From contig JAASTM010000012.1 of the NCBI GenBank assembly GCA_021767325.1, positions 1-14,230 on the forward strand: 14,230 bases of DNA, read 5' to 3'. The notes beneath the pieces were generated by a model. It saw only the letters and a list, made by a program, of their open reading frames with translations, was not told the origin of the DNA and searched no databases. This DNA is from Spirochaetales bacterium (GTDB lineage Bacteria; Spirochaetota; Spirochaetia; DSM-16054; Sediminispirochaetaceae). A program made the translations under genes and the position numbers. Positions 1 through 6,596 of the stretch are shown here, one piece after another. The stretch's first letter is position 1, and each line of letters opens with the position of its first letter.

Positions 1-1538
1 AGGCTGGTGAAGTCGCGGATGTCGGCGAACAGCACGGTCATGCGGTGGCTGGCATGATCGCCGAGTTCGATCTCCATTACATTTTCTTTTTTGAGAAAGC
101 GCAGGAACTCCCGCGGAACGAAGCGCTCCATCGACTGGTTGAGCTGCCACAGGTGGGCGGCCATCTCTTCAGAACGTCGGAACGCATTGGCGAATTTCTT
201 GGTCATGACCATCGACTGAAAAAAGATGAACAGGAGCAGTCCAAAGGGCACCAGAAATATGGTCGGCAGCACCATGTACGTCTTCACTATGTCGTGGACT
301 GTTGTGGCAAACAAAAAACTGAATCCGACTATAAACAGGCCGGCGCCGGCTTTGCGCGTGTGCACAGCCTTTACCAGCACATAGAATACATACAAGGCCA
401 CCGTTATGGTAAATAGCTGAAAATACACCAGCAGACGCATATACACCGTAGCCGGCGTAAGCATGATCACCAATGAGTAGAGCAGTGCCAGAATGTCTAT
501 TACCCGCGGCACCGGCCGGTGCACGTGCTCGGGAAAGAGAGCATGGATAAAGCGGAAAAAGAAAAGCACCGCCAGCGAAAAAGTAAGATATCCGAGTTTC
601 GCTATTAGGGCCCATTGCATATCCGGAAAGAATTTCAGAATCATCAGCTCTTCGTACAGGATTATTCTGAAGGCCAGCACTAGGGTCAGCAGGGCAAAAA
701 ACAGGGGCGAAGCATCGCTGCGGCGGAAATAGTACAGGCCGAGGTGGTAGATGGACATGATAATAAGTGCCCCGAACAGAAACATGTCGTAGAGCATGCG
801 ATTGATGCGGTGCTGATACGCCTGAGATACCGTCCCCAGCTGGATTGAATCGACTACACCCCCGGTCCGGTCGTGAAAATTCGAAACCTGCAGCACAATG
901 TCCAGCCGCGGCTGATCGGCCTGAAAATCGACCACCGCCGGCCGCCACTCGGGAATCGACTCTTTCGGTGTTATGCCGACCTGGCCGGCCCGGTACACCA
1001 GCGTTCCGTTTATGTACATCCGGGCCGCAGATCCGATAAACCCAAACCGCAGGCCGAATGTTTCGGGGTACTCCGCCGGCAGCAGCACCTCGAGCCGGTA
1101 AGTTCCATACCCGTATTCGCTGATCTTTGTTGTAGAGAGGGATGAATCGGACCACATTCCGGGTAGGGGCATGTGGATGGGGGCCGTCGGGCCCTCCGCT
1201 TCCCCGGTCGGTGGGATGAGCTGGTTCCAGTAAAACTTCCACTCACCATCGAGCTTGATTGGGCCATCTTTTTCAAAGGAATAGGTTCGCAGATCGAGTA
1301 CGCCGTCCTGGATGTGCGGGCCTTGGGTGGTGGGGAGGGCCGCAGCGGGTGCATCGGTCTGCTGTGGGCGGTCGGCTGCTGGCCGCTCAACCGCCGTTCT
1401 CTTGGCTGTCTGCCGCGCGGTCGCCGGTTCTTCGGCAACCGACCGCTCAACCGCCGGAGCGGAAAAACTTGACACGAGAAGCAGTACAATGAAAATGAGA
1501 ACAGCATGCAATTGTGGGGTTCGTCGTCTGCTTTTCAC
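1..1538 (-). CDS. 7TMR-DISM membrane receptor with class III adenylate/guanylate cyclase domain (partial, 3' end outside window)
   Basis: Membrane-bound nucleotide cyclase that probably makes cAMP or cGMP in response to a periplasmic ligand. Reading from GTG at 1538, 512 codons are visible. A basic N-terminus and hydrophobic segment (about residues 11-26) form a signal peptide or anchor. Residues about 27-75 are an Ala/Pro/Arg-rich linker. Residues about 80-240 form a 7TMR-DISM-type sensor (LDGEWKFYW, then beta-rich sequence). Seven hydrophobic segments follow between about 249 and 444. A short linker with ERFVPREFL leads to the cyclase domain start, VLFADIRDFTS, where D506 is the expected first metal-binding Asp. 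The catalytic core lies beyond position 1. The start is GTG because an in-frame stop lies just upstream and no ATG is near; there is no Shine-Dalgarno, but a TATAAT box lies 10 nt upstream. A 357-codon open frame overlaps it in another frame and is a shadow. Functionally it looks unrelated to the neighbouring operon, from which a terminator separates it. Cyclase identity is firm; whether it makes cAMP or cGMP is not known. Confidence 0.88.
   Translation of the reverse strand, partial: MKSRRRTPQLHAVLIFIVLLLVSSFSAPAVERSVAEEPATARQTAKRTAVERPAADRPQQTDAPAAALPTTQGPHIQDGVLDLRTYSFEKDGPIKLDGEWKFYWNQLIPPTGEAEGPTAPIHMPLPGMWSDSSLSTTKISEYGYGTYRLEVLLPAEYPETFGLRFGFIGSAARMYINGTLVYRAGQVGITPKESIPEWRPAVVDFQADQPRLDIVLQVSNFHDRTGGVVDSIQLGTVSQAYQHRINRMLYDMFLFGALIIMSIYHLGLYYFRRSDASPLFFALLTLVLAFRIILYEELMILKFFPDMQWALIAKLGYLTFSLAVLFFFRFIHALFPEHVHRPVPRVIDILALLYSLVIMLTPATVYMRLLVYFQLFTITVALYVFYVLVKAVHTRKAGAGLFIVGFSFLFATTVHDIVKTYMVLPTIFLVPFGLLLFIFFQSMVMTKKFANAFRRSEEMAAHLWQLNQSMERFVPREFLRFLKKENVMEIELGDHASHRMTVLFADIRDFTS
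1383..1456. repeat. Two 14-bp direct repeats 60 bp apart inside the cyclase linker
   Basis: The sequence CCGCTCAACCGCCG occurs at 1383-1396 and again at 1443-1456. The 60-bp period is exactly 20 codons, so both copies encode the same short peptide (AVER) in the low-complexity linker between signal peptide and sensor domain. It looks like a remnant of an in-frame tandem duplication rather than a regulatory element. Confidence 0.5.
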
Positions 1539-1548
1539 AACAGGGATG

Positions 1549-1577
1549 ATTATAACGTGGGAGCTGAGTTTTGTCTT
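1549..1577 (-). promoter_or_regulatory. Candidate sigma-70-type promoter of the cyclase gene
   Basis: On the minus strand AAGACA (1577-1572, four of six matches to TTGACA) is followed by a 17-bp spacer and a consensus TATAAT (1554-1549). Transcription would start near 1541, about three bases before the GTG codon at 1538, so the message would be almost leaderless. The fit is good, but there is no experimental support. Confidence 0.5.
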
Positions 1578-1617
1578 TTTGTTTTAGTCCATTTTTCCGA
1601 ATCCACACCACAGCGGC

Positions 1618-1658
1618 AAAAAAAGAGGTTCTATTCGTGCCGTGACACGAATAGAACC
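1618..1658 (-). terminator. Strong rho-independent terminator ending the catabolic/transport operon
   Basis: A perfect 13-bp inverted repeat (1627-1639 with 1646-1658) surrounds a 6-nt loop. In the minus-strand direction the stem is followed by TC and seven T (1624-1618), the classic intrinsic terminator layout. It lies 34 bases after the aldolase stop codon and before the cyclase promoter, so it insulates the two transcription units. No T-run follows on the plus-strand side, so it acts in one direction only. Confidence 0.9.
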
Positions 1659-1691
1659 GGTATACATATAAAAAATAAAGGAGGCCGTGTG

Positions 1692-2567
1692 TTATTTATA
1701 TTCCTCTAAAACCGCTTCAAGTGCTTTATCAATATCAGGACTCACGATATTGGCCGGCTCGCGTACTGGACCGACTTCGTATCCCATCAGTACCATCGCC
1801 CGCTTTACAATCGAGTTCGGGTTTCCGAGCTTAAAGGTAGTTCGAAAGGGCCCGATTTTTTCCTGTCGTGTGCGGGCGGTGTCCAAATCGCCGGCCTTCC
1901 AGGCATCGTAAATTCCCGCCATGAGCTGGGGGAATGGATTCGCACAGCCGGCAACCGCACCTTGTCCGCCATACTGGAGGGTTTCCAGAATAAGCGAATC
2001 GGTTCCAACCAGCATGGAAAAGTCATCTCCGGTCAGGTCAATATAGCGTTTCACATTCTCCATTTTACCGCTGCTGTCTTTAATACCGATTATGTTATCG
2101 ATCTCAGACAGGCGCTTAACGGTTTCCGGTTCGATATGATTACCGGTGCGCATGGGAATATTATAGATCATAACCGGAATATCTACCGACTCGGCAACAG
2201 TTTTGTAGTGGCGGTAGAGCTGATCCTGGGAGAGTCCGACAAAATAGGGAACGATAACAGATAGCGCATCTACCCCTAAGGCCGCAGTCGCCCGCGCCAG
2301 TTCCACCGTTTCGCGGGTAGTTATGCAGCCTACCCCGGCGGCAATCGGTATACGTCCACTGTTTTGGTCCACGATTGTCCGGGCAACCTCTAGTCGTTCT
2401 TCATGCTGCATTGCATAGAACTCCGAATTTGTTCCTAAACAAAACAGACCGTGCACTCCCGCTTCGATCTGGCGGTCCACCTGTCGGCGCAGCTCTGCAT
2501 AATTGATCGACTCGTCCGCATGCATTGGTGTAATGAGTGCGGTTAGCACTCCTTTCGGTTGAAACAT
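1692..2567 (-). CDS. DapA/NanA-family (dihydrodipicolinate synthase family) lyase/aldolase
   Basis: Class I (Schiff-base) aldolase of the DapA/NanA TIM-barrel family, 291 residues, normal length. Members form an imine between a Lys and pyruvate (or a 2-keto acid) and make or break a C-C bond. Visible residues, numbered from ATG 2567: catalytic Lys163 in GIKDSSG, Tyr135 in YNIP, Tyr108 in VPYF, Thr46 in LGTNSE (GTTGE in DapA) and Arg140 in MRTG. The start is ATG 2567 because AAGGAG sits 5 nt upstream; the GTG at 2573 overlaps that Shine-Dalgarno. It is the last gene of the operon, 12 nt after the ATPase F stop and before the terminator. It is probably not biosynthetic DapA: it sits with acid-sugar genes and a transporter, and the GTTGE motif is altered. 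It more likely cleaves a 2-keto-3-deoxy acid to pyruvate plus an aldehyde. Family is certain; substrate is not. Confidence 0.92.
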   Translation of the reverse strand: MFQPKGVLTALITPMHADESINYAELRRQVDRQIEAGVHGLFCLGTNSEFYAMQHEERLEVARTIVDQNSGRIPIAAGVGCITTRETVELARATAALGVDALSVIVPYFVGLSQDQLYRHYKTVAESVDIPVMIYNIPMRTGNHIEPETVKRLSEIDNIIGIKDSSGKMENVKRYIDLTGDDFSMLVGTDSLILETLQYGGQGAVAGCANPFPQLMAGIYDAWKAGDLDTARTRQEKIGPFRTTFKLGNPNSIVKRAMVLMGYEVGPVREPANIVSPDIDKALEAVLEEYK

Positions 2568-2579
2568 ACTCACTCCTTG

Positions 2580-3563
2580 TTATACTAAATGACAGGCAAC
2601 CAGATGTCCTGGCCCCTTTTCTTCTAATTCGGGCACCTCGCGTGAACATATCTCCTGTGCCAGGGGACAGCGCGTATGGAAACGGCAGCCGCTAGGCGGC
2701 TCGAGAGCGTCGGGCACATCCCCTTCCAGAATAATCCGCTGGCGATCGCGCTCCGCATCTGGATCGGCTTCCGGAACCGCAGAAAGCAGCGCCTTGGTGT
2801 ACGGATGCAGCGGATTTTCGAACAAATCGTTCTTACCGGCTATCTCGGCCAGCCGGCCGAGGTACATCACCGCGATTCGATCGCATATATGACGAACTAC
2901 CGCCAAATCGTGGGCGATAAACAGATATGTGAGGTTATACTTTTCCTGCAGATCCTGCATCAGATTGATAATTTGGGCTTGCACCGACACATCCAGCGCT
3001 GAAACCGGTTCGTCGCAGACCACGAACTCGGGTTCGATCGCCAGTGCCCTGGCGATACAAATTCTCTGTCGTTGTCCGCCGGAAAACTCATGCGGATAGC
3101 GGTTCGCCAGCGCCGGCTTCAGTCCGACGTCTTTCAGCAGCTCGGCCACACGGTTTTTGATCTCGCTCTTCCCCATCAAGTTATGCGCACGAATCGGTTC
3201 GCCGATACTCTCACCGATAGTCATACGGGGGTTAAGAGTAGAATAGGGATCTTGAAAAATAATCTGTATCCGTTTCCGTAGGGGCCGCAAATCTTTTTCG
3301 TCCAGCGTAGTAAGATCTTGCCCGTCGAAAATGACATGTCCGGCCGTCGCCCTGTGCAACTGGACAATTGTAAATCCGGTAGTCGATTTACCGCAGCCGG
3401 ATTCTCCCACGAGACCGATTGTCTCACCGCGGAAAATATCCATCGACAATCCGTCTATGGCATGCACTACACCAGAGCGCTCGCCAAAGGCTCCCAGTTT
3501 CACAGGGAAATGCTTTTTTAGGTCTTGTACCGAAAGTACTACGTTACTCTGTTGTGCGTTCAT
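2580..3563 (-). CDS. Dipeptide/oligopeptide-type ABC transporter ATP-binding protein F
   Basis: Cytoplasmic ATPase (327 residues) of a peptide-type (Opp/Dpp) importer, the second nucleotide-binding subunit and partner of the D ATPase. Numbered from ATG 3563: Walker A GESGCGKS 53-60, Q-loop in IIFQDPYSTLNP about 102-112, signature FSGGQRQR 160-167, Walker B VVCDEP 181-186 and H-loop His218. The C-terminal oligopeptide-ABC extension carries Cys293, 299, 306 and 324, spaced like the iron-sulfur cluster ligands reported for some DppD proteins. The frame stays open to 3665, but the start is placed at ATG 3563: a GGGGGAGGCGAG Shine-Dalgarno region precedes it, the ATG overlaps the preceding stop as ATGA, and the upstream 34 codons repeat the tail of the D gene in another frame. 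Co-translation with D is likely. The cargo cannot be read from the ATPase. Confidence 0.95.
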   Translation of the reverse strand: MNAQQSNVVLSVQDLKKHFPVKLGAFGERSGVVHAIDGLSMDIFRGETIGLVGESGCGKSTTGFTIVQLHRATAGHVIFDGQDLTTLDEKDLRPLRKRIQIIFQDPYSTLNPRMTIGESIGEPIRAHNLMGKSEIKNRVAELLKDVGLKPALANRYPHEFSGGQRQRICIARALAIEPEFVVCDEPVSALDVSVQAQIINLMQDLQEKYNLTYLFIAHDLAVVRHICDRIAVMYLGRLAEIAGKNDLFENPLHPYTKALLSAVPEADPDAERDRQRIILEGDVPDALEPPSGCRFHTRCPLAQEICSREVPELEEKGPGHLVACHLV

Positions 3564-4558
3564 CTCGCCTCCCCCGTCTTCGTATTTACCCAACAGGCCA
3601 CATTGTGCGTCCCGTCTCCGCTCACGGAGTCCACCGCAGAGAGGGTCGGATTCTCTTTCCAGCAACGATCGATACTGAACGTGCAGCGCGGAGCAAAGGG
3701 GCAGAACTGCGGCTTCTCCAGCAGATCCGGGGGCGATCCGTCGATTGAGGAGAGCCGGCTTACGGTAGATCCGCGTAATTTCGGGATACTCTGCAGCAGG
3801 CCCATTGTGTAGGGGTGGCGGGGATTCTTGTACAGCTCGTCTACCAAAGCCTCCTCGACGATAAAACCGGCATACATCACGATAATCCGATCGACCATCC
3901 CCGCAATCAAACCGAGGTCGTGAGTTATCAGAATGATCGAAGAGTCGAGCTTCGACCGGATATCCTTGATCAATTCTACTATCTGAGCCTGGATTGTCAC
4001 GTCCAGCGCGGTGGTGGGCTCGTCGGCAATCAAGACCTCCGGATCGCAGGTCAATGCCATCGCTATCATGACTCTCTGCCGCATCCCCCCCGAAAGCTGA
4101 TGCGGATATTCGTTCAAACGTTCGCGCGGGTTCGAGATCCCTACCAGTTCCAGCAGTTCGGCACTCCTATCCAGGGCGGCTTCCTTAGAGAGCTTATTAT
4201 GGTATCTGAGGGCCTCGATCATCTGAGTCCCGATCTTCATAACCGGGTTGAGTGAGGTCATCGGATCCTGGAAGATCATACCGATCTTCTTGCCACGGAT
4301 ATGCTGCACCTGCCGACGAGTCATTTTCCGAATATCTTTCCCGTCGAACAGTACTTGCCCGTTTTCGATGGTAGCCGCAGGCGGAAGCAGGTTGACTATA
4401 CTCAGCATACTGACGCTTTTCCCGCACCCGCTCTCTCCGACAACCCCCAGCATTTCGCCTTTCTTCAGCGTAAAAGAGACGCCGTTTACTGCGTGTACTT
4501 TGGTTTTTCGTTGTTTAAAAGTCGTCTCCAGATCACGCACTTCTAATATAGTTTTCAC
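3560..4558 (-). CDS. Dipeptide/oligopeptide-type ABC transporter ATP-binding protein D
   Basis: Cytoplasmic ATPase (332 residues from GTG 4558) of the same importer. Numbered from that GTG: Walker A GESGCGKS 41-48, Q-loop Gln97 in [11 protein letters not shown], signature LSGGMRQR 155-162, Walker B VLIADEP 175-181 and H-loop His213. The C-terminal HPYT extension has Cys286, 292, 299 and 322, a possible [4Fe-4S] site. Two starts are possible. ATG 4576 lies 3 nt after the permease C stop but has only a poor Shine-Dalgarno. GTG 4558 has AGGAG six nt upstream and gives the family-typical start [10 protein letters not shown], so I prefer it; ATG 4576 would add six residues. The stop overlaps the next ATG (ATGA), so D and F are probably translationally coupled. 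Confidence 0.94.
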   Translation of the reverse strand: MKTILEVRDLETTFKQRKTKVHAVNGVSFTLKKGEMLGVVGESGCGKSVSMLSIVNLLPPAATIENGQVLFDGKDIRKMTRRQVQHIRGKKIGMIFQDPMTSLNPVMKIGTQMIEALRYHNKLSKEAALDRSAELLELVGISNPRERLNEYPHQLSGGMRQRVMIAMALTCDPEVLIADEPTTALDVTIQAQIVELIKDIRSKLDSSIILITHDLGLIAGMVDRIIVMYAGFIVEEALVDELYKNPRHPYTMGLLQSIPKLRGSTVSRLSSIDGSPPDLLEKPQFCPFAPRCTFSIDRCWKENPTLSAVDSVSGDGTHNVACWVNTKTGEAR

Positions 4559-4579
4559 TTGTCTCTCCTGTTCCATGCA

Positions 4580-5572
4580 CTATTCCCACTGTCGCGGATT
4601 AAATGCGTCATTCAGGCCGTCACCCAGAAAGCTGAATGCCATAGTGACAACCGCCAGCACTCCGGCCGGTGCGGCCAAAATATGTGGATGTAGGTGCCAT
4701 ACCCGCAAACCGTCGCTGATCATGTTTCCCCAACTGGGCATCGGCGGACGTACGCCTACTCCGAGAAAACTGAAGGCGGACTCCAATACCATCGCTTCGC
4801 CAAGAATCGCACTGAAAAGCACGATAACCGGCCCCATCGCATTGGGAATAATATAGCGGCGCAATATACCGAAGGTTGTTACGCCGGCGGCGCGGGCCGC
4901 GACCACATAATTCTTATTCCGAATAGAGAGAATTTGCCCCCGGATGATTCGAGCCGCCTTCGGCCATTTAATCAAGGCCAGCGAACCGAACACCAGCACA
5001 AAATCGACCCAAATTGTCTCCCTGAAGATCGGATTTTTGGTAGCCAGGTACTGTTCCTCCATCCAGCGTATCATCGGCGGCTTCAGCGAGGCGTTGATTA
5101 CAACCACCAATAGCAGTGATGGGATCGACATCGTCAGGTCGATAAGCCACACGATAAAGGCATCGACTTTACCGCCGACATACGCCCCCACCGAACCGAT
5201 AATAATGCCGATTAAAAAACTCAGCACTGTAATCGAGATCGATAATATAACGGCGGTACGAGCACCGTAAATGACCCTACTCAGGACATCGCGGCCGAGG
5301 TCGTCGGTTCCAAACGGGTGCGCCCAAGAGATTCCCTGGTTGCGAATCTCCAGGTTCTGCGAGAGAAAATCGTAGGGTGTAATATATGGTCCGAAGAGAG
5401 CGATGAATATCAACAATGAAATAATAATCAATCCAACGACCGCACCCTTATTGGCGATTAAACGCAGAAACGCATCTTTCGTAAGGCTTTCAGTAGGCGC
5501 ATTATCTATGCTGTTAATTACATTATCTTCCGGCTTAAAAACGGGATCCATAGTTTTTATTTTCTCTTTCAT
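4580..5572 (-). CDS. Dipeptide/oligopeptide-type ABC transporter permease C
   Basis: Inner-membrane permease of the DppC/OppC family, 330 residues. It has a polar N-terminus of about 40 residues, a first membrane helix (about 44-63), the family hallmark FGTDDLGRDVLSR (87-99), then five further membrane segments. The EAA-like cytoplasmic loop that contacts an ATPase is at about 221-244 (NYVVAARAAG, RRYIIPN), and the C-terminus has the usual FLGDGLNDAFNPR. An oddity is the stretch of about 24 extra residues at roughly 162-187 (RWMEEQYL region) compared with E. coli DppC as I recall it, between the PSLLL helix and the next one. The start ATG overlaps the permease B stop as ATGA, with AAGGA just upstream, so the two permeases are coupled. 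Confidence 0.94.
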   Translation of the reverse strand: MKEKIKTMDPVFKPEDNVINSIDNAPTESLTKDAFLRLIANKGAVVGLIIISLLIFIALFGPYITPYDFLSQNLEIRNQGISWAHPFGTDDLGRDVLSRVIYGARTAVILSISITVLSFLIGIIIGSVGAYVGGKVDAFIVWLIDLTMSIPSLLLVVVINASLKPPMIRWMEEQYLATKNPIFRETIWVDFVLVFGSLALIKWPKAARIIRGQILSIRNKNYVVAARAAGVTTFGILRRYIIPNAMGPVIVLFSAILGEAMVLESAFSFLGVGVRPPMPSWGNMISDGLRVWHLHPHILAAPAGVLAVVTMAFSFLGDGLNDAFNPRQWE

Positions 5573-6531
5573 GCTTCCTTAATCTCCTTCTTACTAAGCG
5601 CGCGCGGATCTAAAAGAGGAAACACTATATCGACCAGCAGGTTTACAGTGAGCACAACCGTCGACCCGATAAAGACAAGCGCAAGGATTACCGGGTAATC
5701 CGAAGTGGTTATGGCGGTAACCGCCAACTGTCCGAGACCGGGAATACCGAACACCGTTTCTATCAGAACCGCATTATTCAGCATATTTATGATGATAAGG
5801 CCGAGCTGGCTTACTACCGGTGTGAGCACCGGACGCATGATATGGCGTATAACGATAGTAAATCCGGGTATTCCTTTTGAGCGGGCTGTGCGAATAAAAT
5901 CCTCGCTTAATACCTCTAATACTGCCGCCCGGGCCTGCCGGATGATTAATGCCATCGGAGTTATCGCTAATACCAGTAAGGGCAATATGACCATCGAGTC
6001 GAAGAGCCCGTGCCACCCGTATGGCACATCCATTATATTTAGCACTTTCACAAACAGCATCATCAAGAGCGGGCCGGAGACAAAAACCGGCACCCCCCAT
6101 ATTCCCAGTGCAAATGCGGAGATAACGTTATCCAACCATCTGTTGTGGTTGAGCGCGGCAATAACACCAAGAGCTGTTCCGATTACAGCTAAGAGTGCTG
6201 TTGCTGCCAGGCCTAATTGCAGAGTAATGGGAAACGCATTACCGATGATACTTCCCACCGAACGTCCACTGGTAAGAGAGTTACCAAAGTCTCCCCGCAT
6301 CAAGTGCAATAGATAATCACCGAACTGGACTATAAAAGGCCGGTTCAAGCCGGCAGCTTCACGCATGGCTTCGATTCGCTCGGGATCGTACGCCACGTCA
6401 CCCGGCGCACGCAGAAAGATCAATTTAATCGGATCGCCTGCACCGAAGAAGGCCAATGCATACACCACAAAGAGTACGGCCAGTACGGTAGGTATCCATC
6501 GCAATAATCTATTTAATATATATTTCCACAT
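5569..6531 (-). CDS. Dipeptide/oligopeptide-type ABC transporter permease B
   Basis: Inner-membrane permease of the DppB/OppB family, 320 residues, normal length. It starts with the typical MWKYILNRLLRWIPT first helix, has GLNRPF and GDFGNSL in the periplasmic part (about 61-86), six predicted membrane segments, an EAA-type loop at about 208-225 (SEDFIRTARSKG), GIPGLGQL at 262-269 and the usual DPR near the C-terminus. It pairs with permease C to form the channel. GGAG five nt upstream supports ATG 6531. It lies 65 bases downstream of the binding-protein gene, and that gap contains a stem-loop. Confidence 0.95.
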   Translation of the reverse strand: MWKYILNRLLRWIPTVLAVLFVVYALAFFGAGDPIKLIFLRAPGDVAYDPERIEAMREAAGLNRPFIVQFGDYLLHLMRGDFGNSLTSGRSVGSIIGNAFPITLQLGLAATALLAVIGTALGVIAALNHNRWLDNVISAFALGIWGVPVFVSGPLLMMLFVKVLNIMDVPYGWHGLFDSMVILPLLVLAITPMALIIRQARAAVLEVLSEDFIRTARSKGIPGFTIVIRHIMRPVLTPVVSQLGLIIINMLNNAVLIETVFGIPGLGQLAVTAITTSDYPVILALVFIGSTVVLTVNLLVDIVFPLLDPRALSKKEIKEA

Positions 6532-6546
6532 GTCTTCTCCAAGAGG

Positions 6547-6578
6547 CAGGTGCGAGCGATCTGTTTCACCCGCACCTG
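6547..6578 (-). other. Intercistronic stem-loop between binding-protein and permease genes
   Basis: CAGGTGCG (6547-6554) and its exact reverse complement CGCACCTG (6571-6578) flank a 16-nt loop in the only sizeable gap inside the operon. No T-run follows in the minus direction, so it is not a normal terminator. In many ABC operons a hairpin here stabilises the upstream binding-protein mRNA against 3' decay and raises that protein over the membrane subunits. That role is inferred. Confidence 0.5.
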
Positions 6579-6596
6579 ATATTATGCATTAGTTGA

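Noticed and set aside
169..1242. 357-codon open frame on the minus strand overlapping the cyclase gene
   Set aside because: Its translation is Pro/Arg/Gly-rich with no recognisable domain. The other minus-strand frame gives a continuous signal peptide, sensor, 7TM and cyclase start, so this is a GC-driven shadow frame.
3564..3665. N-terminal 34-codon extension of ATPase F
   Set aside because: It overlaps the conserved C-terminus of ATPase D in another frame. The ATG at 3563 has a strong Shine-Dalgarno and the family-typical start position.
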